46,961 nucleotides of DNA from Kitasatospora sp. GP82 (GTDB lineage: Bacteria > Actinomycetota > Actinomycetes > Streptomycetales > Streptomycetaceae), in the NCBI RefSeq assembly GCF_029892105.1, contig NZ_JARZAJ010000048.1:1-46961 (forward strand). The letters are read 5' to 3'. Both the position numbers and the translations under genes were made by a program. The stretch's first letter is position 1; every line of letters starts with the position of its first letter. The notes under the pieces were generated by a model. It was not told the origin of the DNA, did not search any database, and saw nothing but the letters and a program-made list of their open reading frames with translations. Of this stretch, positions 14,563-21,765 are shown in pieces.

Positions 14563-15567
14563 TCAGACACCGGGGTGCGGGGCCACCTCTCGCAGCAGGT
14601 GGAGGAAGGCGTCCTCGCCGAGGATCGGCGTGCCGTGCTCGCGGGCCTTGCGGGCCTTTCCGCTCCAGCTGTCCGGCTCGTTGGTGACCAGCAGGCTGGT
14701 GAGCCGGCTCACGGAGCTCGCGATGTGCAGACCTGCCTCGACGGCGCGGTCCTCCAGCAGTTCGCGGTCGGTCGCGGTGTCCCCGGTGATGGCCACCCGC
14801 ATGCCCTGCATCAGCGGACGGCCGTCCTCCCAGCGCCCGGGGTTCGGGTACGGGCAGGGCGGACGCTTCTTGCTCGCCCGGTAGGACGAGCTCCAGGAGC
14901 CCCGGCTGGGGGCCGGGCCGTCCTCGCCGAGATCGGTGACGGCGACGCAGGTGGTCAGCGGCAGCGGGATGCCGCCCTGCCGGGCGAGGTGCAGGCTGGG
15001 CCGGAACGCCTCGGCCAGCACACGGGCGTCGTCCAGCGCGTTGTGGGCCTGGCGCTGCTGGACGCCGAAGTACTCGGCCAGGGTGGCCAGCTTGCCGTTG
15101 GGCAGCGGCAGCCCGAGGTCGCGCGAGAGCACCATGGTGCAGAGCCGTTGTTCGACGGGCGCGCGCAACCCGGCGCGTGAGTACTCGCGCGAGATCATGT
15201 TCCAGTCGAAGAGCGCGTTGTGCGCCACCATCACGCGTCCGCGCAGCCGCTCGCTCAGCTCGTCCGCGATCTCCGGGAAGCTCGGTGCCCCGGCCAGCAC
15301 CTCGCTGGTCAGGCCGTGGATCCAGACCGGCCCCGGGTCTCGCTCCGGGTTGACCAGGGTGTACCACCGGTCGGTCACCTCGCCGAAGGCGTCCAGCTGG
15401 TACACACCGGCGGAGATGATCCGGTCGGTGCGGCCCAGTCCGGTGGTCTCGACGTCGACCACGGCGAAGCCCTGGCTGTGCTCGCCGGTGCGCTGCGCCG
15501 GGAGCGGCGCGGCCCAGGTGGAGTCGGCCAGGGCGGAGTCGTCGCTCGGTGACTGGATCGCATGCAT
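14563..15567 (-). CDS. DEDDh 3'-5' exonuclease with C-terminal BRCT domain (DnaQ-like)
   Basis: The 334-residue protein begins with an exonuclease domain of the DNA polymerase III epsilon type: motif I FAVVDVETTGLG (about 35-46, D and E as metal ligands), motif II HNALFDWNMI near 116, and motif III QAHNALDDARVLAE near 167 (His and Asp of DEDDh). A linker rich in Ser/Arg follows. The last ~85 residues (MQGMRVAITGDTATDRELLEDRAVEAG to GTPILGEDAFLHLL) form a BRCT domain like that of DNA ligase. It probably trims DNA ends during repair in the cytoplasm, the BRCT part binding phosphoprotein or DNA ends. It follows SURF1 in the reverse direction with its own -10 box. Confidence 0.9.
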   Translation of the reverse strand: MHAIQSPSDDSALADSTWAAPLPAQRTGEHSQGFAVVDVETTGLGRTDRIISAGVYQLDAFGEVTDRWYTLVNPERDPGPVWIHGLTSEVLAGAPSFPEIADELSERLRGRVMVAHNALFDWNMISREYSRAGLRAPVEQRLCTMVLSRDLGLPLPNGKLATLAEYFGVQQRQAHNALDDARVLAEAFRPSLHLARQGGIPLPLTTCVAVTDLGEDGPAPSRGSWSSSYRASKKRPPCPYPNPGRWEDGRPLMQGMRVAITGDTATDRELLEDRAVEAGLHIASSVSRLTSLLVTNEPDSWSGKARKAREHGTPILGEDAFLHLLREVAPHPGV

Positions 15568-15575
15568 GGTCAACC

Positions 15576-15581
15576 ACTCTA
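15576..15581 (-). promoter_or_regulatory. -10 box of the exonuclease-BRCT gene
   Basis: TAGAGT on the reverse strand lies 8 nt upstream of the ATG at 15567, consistent with a leaderless or near-leaderless message. Confidence 0.45.
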
Positions 15582-15756
15582 AGGGGGCCCACCCACAGCC
15601 GGGTCCGGTCCGGTCGGGTCCGGGCGGGCAGGAGTGGCGTACGTGACACTGCGGAATAGAGTGGGCGGCGGGGGAGTCGTACACCCGGGCGGATTTTCCC
15701 CCAGGCCGTCCGCACCGTCCGACGGCACTACGTACCACCGCGAAGGAAGACTCCTC

Positions 15757-16800
15757 ATGCGTGCCACCGTGATCCACGGCCCGAACGACATCCGGATCGA
15801 GGAGGTGCCCGATCCGAGGGTCCAGCGGCCCACCGACGCCGTGGTCCGCGTCGTCAACGCCTGTATCTGCGGCAGCGACCTCTGGGCGTACCGAGGTGTC
15901 GCCGCCCGCGAGGCCGGGCAGCGGATCGGGCACGAGTTCGTCGGCATCGTCGAGGAGGTCGGCTCGGAGGTCTCCGGGTTCAAGCCCGGTGACTTCGTGG
16001 TCGCCCCGTTCGTCTGGTCCGACGGCAGCTGCGACTTCTGCCGCGAGGGCCTGCACACCTCCTGCCCCGAGGGCGGCTTCTGGGGCCAGGTCGGCTCGGA
16101 CGGCGGCCAGGGCGAGGCCGTGCGCGTCCCGTACGCGGACGGCACGCTGGTCCAGCTGCCCAAGGACGCGGCGAGCGACGAGAGGCTGCTGCCCGGCCTG
16201 CTGGCGCTCTCCGACGTGATGAGCACGGGCCACCACGCGGCCGTCTCCGCCGGGGTCCGCCCGGGTGCCACGGTGGCCGTGGTCGGCGACGGCGCGGTCG
16301 GCCTGTGCGGGGTGCTCGCCGCGCACCGGCTCGGCGCCGCCCGGGTCATCGCCCTGGGCCGGCACCAGGTCAGGACCGACATCGCCCGCAAGTTCGGCGC
16401 CACCGACGTGGTCGCCGAGCGCGGCGAGGCCGCGATCGAGGCGGTCAAGGAGCTGACGGGCGGCCAGGGCGCGCACGCCGTGCTGGAGGCGGTCGGCACC
16501 GAGGAGTCCATGCGCACCGCGATCTCCGTTGCCCGTGACGGCGGTGCGGTCGGCTATGTCGGTGTCCCGCACGGCGGCAGCGCGGGTGTGGACATCGGCC
16601 AGATGTTCGGCCGCAACGTCTCGTTGAACGGCGGCGTCGCCCCCGCCCGCGCCTACATCCCCGAGCTGCTCCCCGACGTGCTCTCCGGTGCCATCGACCC
16701 GGGCCTGGTCTTCGACCGCACGGTCGACCTCGCCGGGGTGCCGGACGGCTACCGGGCGATGGACGAGCGCACGGCGCTGAAGGTCAGGATCGGCTTCTGA
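15757..16800 (+). CDS. Zinc-dependent alcohol dehydrogenase (MDR family)
   Basis: The 347-residue protein has the catalytic zinc ligands C38 (ACICGSD), H59 and E60 (GHE) of medium-chain dehydrogenases, and a nucleotide-binding motif VAVVGDGAVGLCGVLAA near 168. The structural zinc loop reads DGSCDFCREGLHTSC. Family members have four cysteines here; the first is replaced by Asp (D89), leaving C92, C95 and C103. GGQGAHAVLEAVG and GGAVGYVGVPHG are further MDR marks. It likely oxidises a small alcohol or polyol, or reduces an aldehyde, with NAD(P). The substrate is undetermined. GAAGGAAG precedes the ATG, and a strong terminator follows. Confidence 0.9.
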   Translation: MRATVIHGPNDIRIEEVPDPRVQRPTDAVVRVVNACICGSDLWAYRGVAAREAGQRIGHEFVGIVEEVGSEVSGFKPGDFVVAPFVWSDGSCDFCREGLHTSCPEGGFWGQVGSDGGQGEAVRVPYADGTLVQLPKDAASDERLLPGLLALSDVMSTGHHAAVSAGVRPGATVAVVGDGAVGLCGVLAAHRLGAARVIALGRHQVRTDIARKFGATDVVAERGEAAIEAVKELTGGQGAHAVLEAVGTEESMRTAISVARDGGAVGYVGVPHGGSAGVDIGQMFGRNVSLNGGVAPARAYIPELLPDVLSGAIDPGLVFDRTVDLAGVPDGYRAMDERTALKVRIGF

Positions 16801-16810
16801 CGCAGGCTCT

Positions 16811-16856
16811 CTGACGGATCGTCAGTAGGGGCGGCACCGCACTGCGGTGCCGCCCC
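16811..16856 (+). terminator. Terminator of the alcohol dehydrogenase gene
   Basis: A small perfect hairpin (CTGACG-GAT-CGTCAG, 16811-16825) is followed by a 13-bp perfect stem with a 3-nt loop (16828-16840 with 16844-16856). Confidence 0.75.
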
Positions 16857-16957
16857 GTCGGCGTTCCGCAGTCGATTTTCGGCCAGATGTGGCGCGGGGT
16901 GCTCGGGAGCCTGCCCGAGATCCTTCGGTGGATCTACCATGCAGCGGCACGTGAGAC

Positions 16958-16973
16958 CGTGACGCCGATCACG
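16958..16973. promoter_or_regulatory. Crp/FNR-type palindrome upstream of the acetate permease operon
   Basis: CGTGA-CGCCGA-TCACG is a perfect palindrome of the TGTGA-N6-TCACA layout recognised by Crp-type regulators. It lies 45 bp ahead of the DUF485 start. Acetate permease operons are Crp-controlled in enteric bacteria; the link here is inference. Confidence 0.45.
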
Positions 16974-17018
16974 TCCCGCTCGTCCCGCAGTGCACCGAAG
17001 ACGTCAGGAGACACCGAA

Positions 17019-17405
17019 GTGGATACTCCGCCAGCCGACGAAGCAGCCCCGCCAGAAGCACAACGCGCCGACGAGTCCGAGGAGTTCCGCTCGCTGCGCG
17101 CATCCTTCCGGGGCTTCGCCTTTCCCGTGACCGCAGGTTTCATCCTCTGGTACCTGCTGTACGTCCTGCTCTCCAGCTACGCGCCCGCCTTCATGGCCAC
17201 CAAGGTCTTCGGCCACGTCAACGTCGCCCTCGTGCTCGGTCTGCTGCAGTTCGCCAGCACCTTCGCGATCGCGGCCTGGTATGCCCGCTTCGCCGACCGC
17301 AGGCTCGACCCCGCGGCCACCGCCATCCGCGAGAGCCGCCAGGCCGCCGACCGGGCCGGCCGCCAGGATTCCGCCGTCCGTCTTCCCCAGGAGGCCGCCG
17401 AATGA
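17019..17405 (+). CDS. DUF485 membrane protein (YjcH-like, ActP partner)
   Basis: The 128-residue protein has an acidic head, then the DUF485 core: EEFRSLRASFRGFAFPVTAGF leading into a first membrane helix (LWYLLYVLLSSYAPAF), then NVALVLGLLQFASTFAIAAWYARFA as the second helix, with the conserved WYxRxA end. These proteins are encoded directly ahead of acetate/glycolate permeases and are thought to be accessory to transport. The GTG start at 17019 follows CAGGAG at 8 nt. Earlier in-frame codons are not protein-like. The stop overlaps the ActP start by 4 bp (ATGA), giving translational coupling. Confidence 0.9.
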   Translation: MDTPPADEAAPPEAQRADESEEFRSLRASFRGFAFPVTAGFILWYLLYVLLSSYAPAFMATKVFGHVNVALVLGLLQFASTFAIAAWYARFADRRLDPAATAIRESRQAADRAGRQDSAVRLPQEAAE

Positions 17406-19030
17406 CAACCCCCCTGGCCGCCTCCGGACTTGCCACCGCCGCGAGTGACCACCGCGGCCTCACGATGACGCTCTTCGGCGTCTTCGTGCTCGCCACCCTC
17501 GGCATCACCGTCTGGGCCGGACGCCAGACCAAGGGCGCCGCCGACTTCTACGCCGGCGGCCGCGGCTTCACCGGCTTCCAGAACGGCCTGGCGATCTCCG
17601 GCGACTACATGTCCGCCGCCTCGTTCCTCGGTATCGCCGGTGCCATCGCGCTCTTCGGCTACGACGGCTTCCTCTACTCGGTCGGTTTCCTGGTCGCCTG
17701 GCTGGTCGCGCTGCTGCTGGTCGCCGAGCCGCTGCGCAACTCCGGCCGCTACACCATGGCCGACGTGCTGGCCTTCCGGATGCGCCAGCGCCCGGTCCGC
17801 ACCGCCGCCGGGATCTCCACCATCGTGGTGTCGATCTTCTACCTGCTGGCCCAGATGGTCGGTGCCGGCTCGCTGGTCGCCCTGCTGCTCGGGGTCAGCG
17901 GCGACAGCGCCAAGCGCTGGACCGTCGTCGTGGTCGGCGCCCTGATGGTCGTCTACGTCGTCATAGGGGGCATGAAGGGCACCACCTGGGTGCAGATCGT
18001 CAAGGCCGTCCTGCTGATCGCCGGTGCCGCCCTGATGACCGTCCTGGTGCTGGCCAAGTACCACTTCAACATCTCCAGCCTGCTCGGCGCCGCCGCCGAC
18101 GCCAGCGGCAGGGCCTCCGCCTTCCTGGAACCCGGGCTCAAGTACGGCACCAGCGGCACTACCAAGCTGGACTTCCTCAGCCTGGGCCTGGCCCTCGTCC
18201 TGGGCACCGCCGGACTGCCGCACATCCTGGTCCGCTTCTACACCGTGCCCACCGCCAAGGCCGCCCGTAAGTCGGTGCTCTGGGCGATCGGGATCATCGG
18301 TGTGTTCTATCTGATGACGCTGGCGCTCGGCTTCGGCGCGGCCGCCCTGGTCGGGCCGGGGACCATCAAGGCGTCCAACGCGGCCGGAAACACCGCCGCC
18401 CCGCTGCTGGCCGAGCGGCTCGGTGGCGGCGCGGGCTCCACCGGTGGCGCCGTTCTGCTCGCGGTGGTCTCAGCCGTCGCCTTCGCCACCATCCTCGCCG
18501 TGGTCGCCGGGCTCACCCTGGCCTCCTCGGCCTCCTTCGCCCACGATCTCTACGCCAATGTGATCCGGCGCGGGCGCACCGGTGAGAAGGAGGAGGTCCG
18601 CTCGGCCAAGCTGGCGGCCGTGGCGATCGGCGCGATCGCCATCCTGCTGAGCATCTTCGCCGACAAGCTCAACACCGCCGCCCTGGTCGCCCTGGCCTTC
18701 GCCGTGGCCGCCTCCGCCAACCTGCCGACGCTGCTGTTCTCGCTGTTCTGGAAGCGCTTCAACACCGTCGGCGCGGTCAGCTCGGTCTACGCGGGCCTGA
18801 TCTCCTCGGTGACCCTGGTGGTCTTCTCCACCGTGGTCTCGGGTGCCAAGACCTCGCTCTTCCCGCACAGCGACTTCCACTGGTTCCCGCTGGAGAACCC
18901 CGGTCTGGTCTCCATCCCGATCGGCTTCCTGGCCGGCTGGATCGGCACCCTGCTCTCCAAGGAGCGGGCGGACCCGGCGAAGTACGCTGAACTGGAGGTC
19001 CGCTCGCTCACAGGGCTGGGCGCACACTGA
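17402..19030 (+). CDS. actP: Cation/acetate symporter (sodium:solute symporter family)
   Basis: The 542-residue polytopic protein has about 13 membrane helices and sodium:solute symporter signatures: DFYAGGRGFTGFQNGLAISGDYMSAASFLG near residue 40 (family hallmark after the first helix), GTAGLPHILVRFYTVPTAKAARKS near 265, and DLYANVIRRGR near 382. The large internal loop after GTIKASNAAGNTAAPLLAERLGGG fits ActP-type acetate/short-chain acid symporters. It would import acetate or a related monocarboxylate with Na+ or H+ across the plasma membrane. It is coupled to DUF485 upstream; a Crp-type palindrome precedes the pair. No second transporter gene follows. Confidence 0.92.
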   Translation: MTTPLAASGLATAASDHRGLTMTLFGVFVLATLGITVWAGRQTKGAADFYAGGRGFTGFQNGLAISGDYMSAASFLGIAGAIALFGYDGFLYSVGFLVAWLVALLLVAEPLRNSGRYTMADVLAFRMRQRPVRTAAGISTIVVSIFYLLAQMVGAGSLVALLLGVSGDSAKRWTVVVVGALMVVYVVIGGMKGTTWVQIVKAVLLIAGAALMTVLVLAKYHFNISSLLGAAADASGRASAFLEPGLKYGTSGTTKLDFLSLGLALVLGTAGLPHILVRFYTVPTAKAARKSVLWAIGIIGVFYLMTLALGFGAAALVGPGTIKASNAAGNTAAPLLAERLGGGAGSTGGAVLLAVVSAVAFATILAVVAGLTLASSASFAHDLYANVIRRGRTGEKEEVRSAKLAAVAIGAIAILLSIFADKLNTAALVALAFAVAASANLPTLLFSLFWKRFNTVGAVSSVYAGLISSVTLVVFSTVVSGAKTSLFPHSDFHWFPLENPGLVSIPIGFLAGWIGTLLSKERADPAKYAELEVRSLTGLGAH

Positions 19031-19076
19031 TCATTTCGGGACGCCTCGAAGAGGTGTCCGATCACCCGGATAAGCT

Positions 19077-19115
19077 GGCCCGGCCCGCCGTACCTGGCGG
19101 CCGGGCCGGCTTTTC
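19077..19115 (+). terminator. Rho-independent terminator between actP and moaA
   Basis: GGCCCGGCCCGCC (19077-19089) pairs with GGCGGCCGGGCC (19096-19107), followed by GGCTTTTCT. It is the best canonical terminator in the window, ending only 18 nt before the moaA start. The moaA transcript must therefore read through it or begin inside it. Confidence 0.8.
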
Positions 19116-19132
19116 TCCGGAAGGGGGCCGCG

Positions 19133-20122
19133 ATGCTCCTCGACACCTTCGGCCGGCAGGCCGTCGACCTGCGGGTCTCCCTCACCGACCGGTGCAATCT
19201 GCGCTGCACCTACTGCATGCCGGAAGAGGGCCTGCAATGGCTGGCCAAGCCCGAGTTGCTGACCGACGAGGAGATCGTCCGACTGGTCGCCCTCGCCGTC
19301 CGGGACCTGGGCGTACGCGAGGTCCGCTTCACCGGCGGTGAGCCGCTGCTGCGCCCCGGCCTGGTCGGCATCGTCGCCGCCTGTGCCGAGCTCGCGCCGC
19401 GCCCCGAGCTCTCGCTCACCACCAACGGAGTCGGCCTGGCCCGTACGGCAACGGCCCTGAAAGCGGCGGGCCTTGACCGGGTCAACGTCTCGCTCGACAC
19501 CCTCGACCCGGACACCTTCCACGCGCTCACCCGACGCCACCGCCACCAGGACGTCCTGGACGGGCTGGCCGCGGCGGAGGCCGCAGGGCTGACCCCGGTC
19601 AAGATCAACACCGTGCTGATGCGCGGGACCAACGATCACGAGGCCGCCGACCTGCTCGGCTGGTGCCTGGAGCACGGGTACGAGCTGCGCTTCATCGAAC
19701 AGATGCCGCTGGACGCCCAGCACGGCTGGGACCGCTCGCAGATGGTCACCGCCGAGGAGATCCTGGAGCGCCTGCACACCCGCTTCTCGCTCACCCCCGA
19801 GCCCTCCGGTGCCCGGGGCGCTGCTCCCGCCGAGCGCTGGCTGGTGGAGGGCGGCCCGGCGAGCGTCGGCGTGATCGCCTCGGTCACCCGCCCGTTCTGC
19901 CGCGCCTGCGACCGCACCCGGCTCACCGCTGACGGCCAGATCCGCAACTGCCTCTTCGCGACCGGCGAGACGGACCTGCGCACCGCCCTGCGCTCGGGTG
20001 CCGCGGACGCCGAACTCGCCGAGCTGTGGCGGCAGGCGATGTGGGGCAAGAAGGCCGGGGCGGGTATCGACGACGCCGACTTCCTCCAGCCCGAGCGCCC
20101 GATGTCGGCGATCGGCGGCTAG
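19133..20122 (+). CDS. moaA: GTP 3',8-cyclase MoaA (molybdenum cofactor step 1)
   Basis: The 329-residue radical-SAM enzyme carries the first 4Fe-4S motif CNLRCTYCMP (C21, C25, C28) and the second cluster motif in PFCRACDRTRLTADGQIRNCLF near residue 257. The C-terminal double glycine (SAIGG) is needed for activity in this family. GGEPLLRPG near residue 67 is the SAM-binding GGE. Together with MoaC it converts GTP to cyclic pyranopterin monophosphate. No other moa gene lies in the window. AAGGGGG precedes the ATG. A convergent small gene follows, separated by a hairpin. Confidence 0.95.
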   Translation: MLLDTFGRQAVDLRVSLTDRCNLRCTYCMPEEGLQWLAKPELLTDEEIVRLVALAVRDLGVREVRFTGGEPLLRPGLVGIVAACAELAPRPELSLTTNGVGLARTATALKAAGLDRVNVSLDTLDPDTFHALTRRHRHQDVLDGLAAAEAAGLTPVKINTVLMRGTNDHEAADLLGWCLEHGYELRFIEQMPLDAQHGWDRSQMVTAEEILERLHTRFSLTPEPSGARGAAPAERWLVEGGPASVGVIASVTRPFCRACDRTRLTADGQIRNCLFATGETDLRTALRSGAADAELAELWRQAMWGKKAGAGIDDADFLQPERPMSAIGG

Positions 20123-20136
20123 GGCCTGCCCGTCAA

Positions 20137-20172
20137 GATCGGCCGGACAGGGCCCAGGTCTGCCGGCCGGTC
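20137..20172. terminator. Bidirectional hairpin after moaA
   Basis: GATCGGCCGG (20137-20146) and CCGGCCGGTC (20163-20172) pair over 10 bases with one wobble, between convergent genes. Confidence 0.6.
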
Positions 20173-20184
20173 TTCGGTGCGACG

Positions 20185-20430
20185 TCAGCCCTGGAACTCG
20201 GCGAAGGGGACGGTCTCCTTGAGGAAGCCCCGGACGCCCAGGAACTGGGAGAGGTGCTCGCGGTGCTCCTCGCAGGCCAGCCAGGTCTTGCGGCGGTCCG
20301 GCGTGTGCAGCTTGGGGTTGTTCCACACCAGCACCCACTCGGCGGGCTTGCGGCAGCCCTTGCCGGAGCAGACCGGCGGGCCTTCGGGGCCGTCCTGTGC
20401 GCCGAAGAGTCCGAGCGAGGGGGTGTCCAT
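20185..20430 (-). CDS. Small conserved actinobacterial protein with Cys/His pairs
   Basis: The 81-residue protein (ATG at 20430) reads as a compact single domain: PPVCSGKGCRKPAEWVLVWNN, then KTWLACEEHREHLSQFL, ending FLKETVPFAEFQG. The C-x4-C and CEEH/REH groups could hold a zinc ion. I recognise it as a widespread small streptomycete protein of unknown function, sometimes given unreliable enzyme names. A longer reading to 20676 is rejected because the extra residues are Arg/Ala-rich shadow coding. It is convergent with moaA. The 285 bp upstream include a hairpin and a lower-GC stretch with 11-bp direct repeats. Confidence 0.65.
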   Translation of the reverse strand: MDTPSLGLFGAQDGPEGPPVCSGKGCRKPAEWVLVWNNPKLHTPDRRKTWLACEEHREHLSQFLGVRGFLKETVPFAEFQG

Positions 20431-20516
20431 GGGAAGCCGTCCTGAGTGTTCTGCGGATGCGCCGTGCACGGCCAGTCTCGCACTCAGCAGCTGAGCGGCC
20501 CGTAAAGGGGCATGAC

Positions 20517-20552
20517 GACGCCGGGCAGCCACGGGGGGAGCCGCCCGGCGTC
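20517..20552. terminator. Hairpin between the two small reverse genes
   Basis: GACGCCGGGC (20517-20526) and GCCCGGCGTC (20543-20552) form a perfect 10-bp stem. On the reverse strand it lies downstream of the DUF3099 gene and could end its message. It could also lie in the leader of the gene starting at 20430. Confidence 0.5.
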
Positions 20553-20635
20553 GGTCTGTCGCTCCGACGGGGGATGCGGAGCGCGTACGCAGTATGTCAT
20601 GCCATGCCCCCCGTGTGGCTAGCTCTTTCATGATT

Positions 20636-20656
20636 AATCTGAGCTGAATCTGAGCT
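20636..20656. promoter_or_regulatory. 11-bp direct repeats in a low-GC upstream region
   Basis: AATCTGAGCT occurs at 20636-20645 and 20647-20656, a period of 11 bp. On the reverse strand the units read AGCTCAGATT, with GCTCA resembling the GTTCA core of PhoP boxes, which are also 11-bp direct repeats. The surrounding ~90 bp are markedly AT-richer than the rest of the window. Confidence 0.3.
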
Positions 20657-20715
20657 TTCCGGGGGTCGAATGTCATCGGATATGTACAAATCGGACAGCG
20701 ATTCTTGAGGCTCTG

Positions 20716-21045
20716 TCAGCTTTCCTTCGAGGCGCCGCCCCCGCCGGTGCCTCCGGGCCCCAGCATCAGCGGGGTGTCGGTCGGCACTGCGAAGGTGCTC
20801 GGCAGGCCCGGGGCCTTCTCCCGGCCGGCGTTGGCGACCAGGACGGCGAAGTACGGCAGCAGCACTGCGCCCGCCAGGGCCGCGTAGGCCACCAGCCGCT
20901 GCACGTCCCACAGCACCACGGCGAGCAGCACGCACACCGTGCGGAGCAGCATCGAGGCCACATAGCGCCGCTGGCGCCCCCGGACGTCGTCGGAGAGGCT
21001 GGTGCGTGCTCCGGTGATCCGGAACACCCGCTGGCTCTTGTTCAT
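20716..21045 (-). CDS. DUF3099 family membrane protein
   Basis: The 109-residue protein starts MNKSQRVFRITGARTSLSDDVRGRQRRY, a head conserved in DUF3099 proteins. Two membrane helices follow (about 32-50, VASMLLRTVCVLLAVVLW, and 53-75, VAYAALAGAVLLPYFAVLVANA) and then a Pro/Gly/Ser-rich cytoplasmic tail. Its function is unknown; members are small inner-membrane proteins of actinomycetes. The ATG at 21045 is chosen because conservation begins there; an in-frame start at 21093 would add 16 residues without a better ribosome site. Confidence 0.8.
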   Translation of the reverse strand: MNKSQRVFRITGARTSLSDDVRGRQRRYVASMLLRTVCVLLAVVLWDVQRLVAYAALAGAVLLPYFAVLVANAGREKAPGLPSTFAVPTDTPLMLGPGGTGGGGASKES

Positions 21046-21197
21046 GATCCACCGCTCTCGTCTGCACCCGTACCCATCGCCGAGTACGGCCACATCACGG
21101 TACGCCGCGTCAGGTCCTCCCAGCAGAGCGGGGGAGGTAAAAGCTGCCCGCGCCGCAGGTGGCGCTCGGCGGTGCTCGGAGTGCGGCCGGGCCGGGG

Positions 21198-21749
21198 CTA
21201 GCGAGCCGCCACCCGGAGGTAGCCGGGCGGGACGGCGTCGGTGAGCCAGACACCGTTGGCACTGACCCGGAAGACATGCCCGTCGGCCGCCAGCGCGGCG
21301 GCGTCGACCACCAGGACGACCGGGCGGCCGTGCCGGGACCCCACCCGCACGGCCGTCTCGGTGTCCGTGGAGAGGTGGACGTCCTGCCGGGACATCGGGC
21401 GCAGCCCCTCCCGGAGGATCGCGTCCAGGGAGCTCCCGGTGGTGCCGTGGTAGAGCACCGGCGGCGGTTCGGTGGCGGGGAGGCCGAGATCCACCGCCAC
21501 CGTGTGGCCCTGGCTGGCGCGGATGGACGCGCCGTCCTCGGAGTAGGCGAAGCGGCGCTTGTTGTTGTTCTCGACCACGAAGTCCAGCTCGGCCCGGCTT
21601 AGCCGGGTACCGCGCACGGCAAGGGCGGCGAGCAGGGCGTCCACCCGCACCCAGCCGCTCCCGTCCATCGGGACGCCGATCGCGCCCGGGTCGTGGCGCA
21701 GCACCCGGGAGAGCAGTTTCGAGGTCTTGACCAGCCGTTTCTCATCCAC
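21198..21749 (-). CDS. kptA: RNA 2'-phosphotransferase (Tpt1/KptA)
   Basis: The 183-residue protein matches the Tpt1/KptA family along its length: KTSKLLSRVLRHDP (R18-H19, RNA-binding lobe), FVVENNNKRRFAYSEDGASIRASQGHTV (the RASQGH element binds the phosphate), LYHGTTGSSLDAILREGLRPMSRQDVHLS (NAD-binding lobe with HGT and HLS) and VFRVSANGVWLTDAVPPGYL. It transfers an internal RNA 2'-phosphate to NAD, giving ADP-ribose 1'',2''-cyclic phosphate. In fungi it finishes tRNA splicing; bacterial substrates are unsettled. It lies 16 nt downstream of the TldE gene on the same strand and is likely the last gene of the tldD-tldE-kptA operon. Confidence 0.93.
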   Translation of the reverse strand: MDEKRLVKTSKLLSRVLRHDPGAIGVPMDGSGWVRVDALLAALAVRGTRLSRAELDFVVENNNKRRFAYSEDGASIRASQGHTVAVDLGLPATEPPPVLYHGTTGSSLDAILREGLRPMSRQDVHLSTDTETAVRVGSRHGRPVVLVVDAAALAADGHVFRVSANGVWLTDAVPPGYLRVAAR

Positions 21750-21765
21750 TCCGAGGACCCTTTCG

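Noticed and set aside
19077..19132. Molybdenum-cofactor riboswitch ahead of moaA
   Set aside because: The region is too short (about 50 nt after the nearest plausible start) and the hairpin is a simple terminator; the multi-helix Moco RNA fold is not present.
20431..20676. N-terminal extension of the small Cys/His protein
   Set aside because: It translates an Arg/Ala-rich sequence across a hairpin and an AT-rich regulatory patch.
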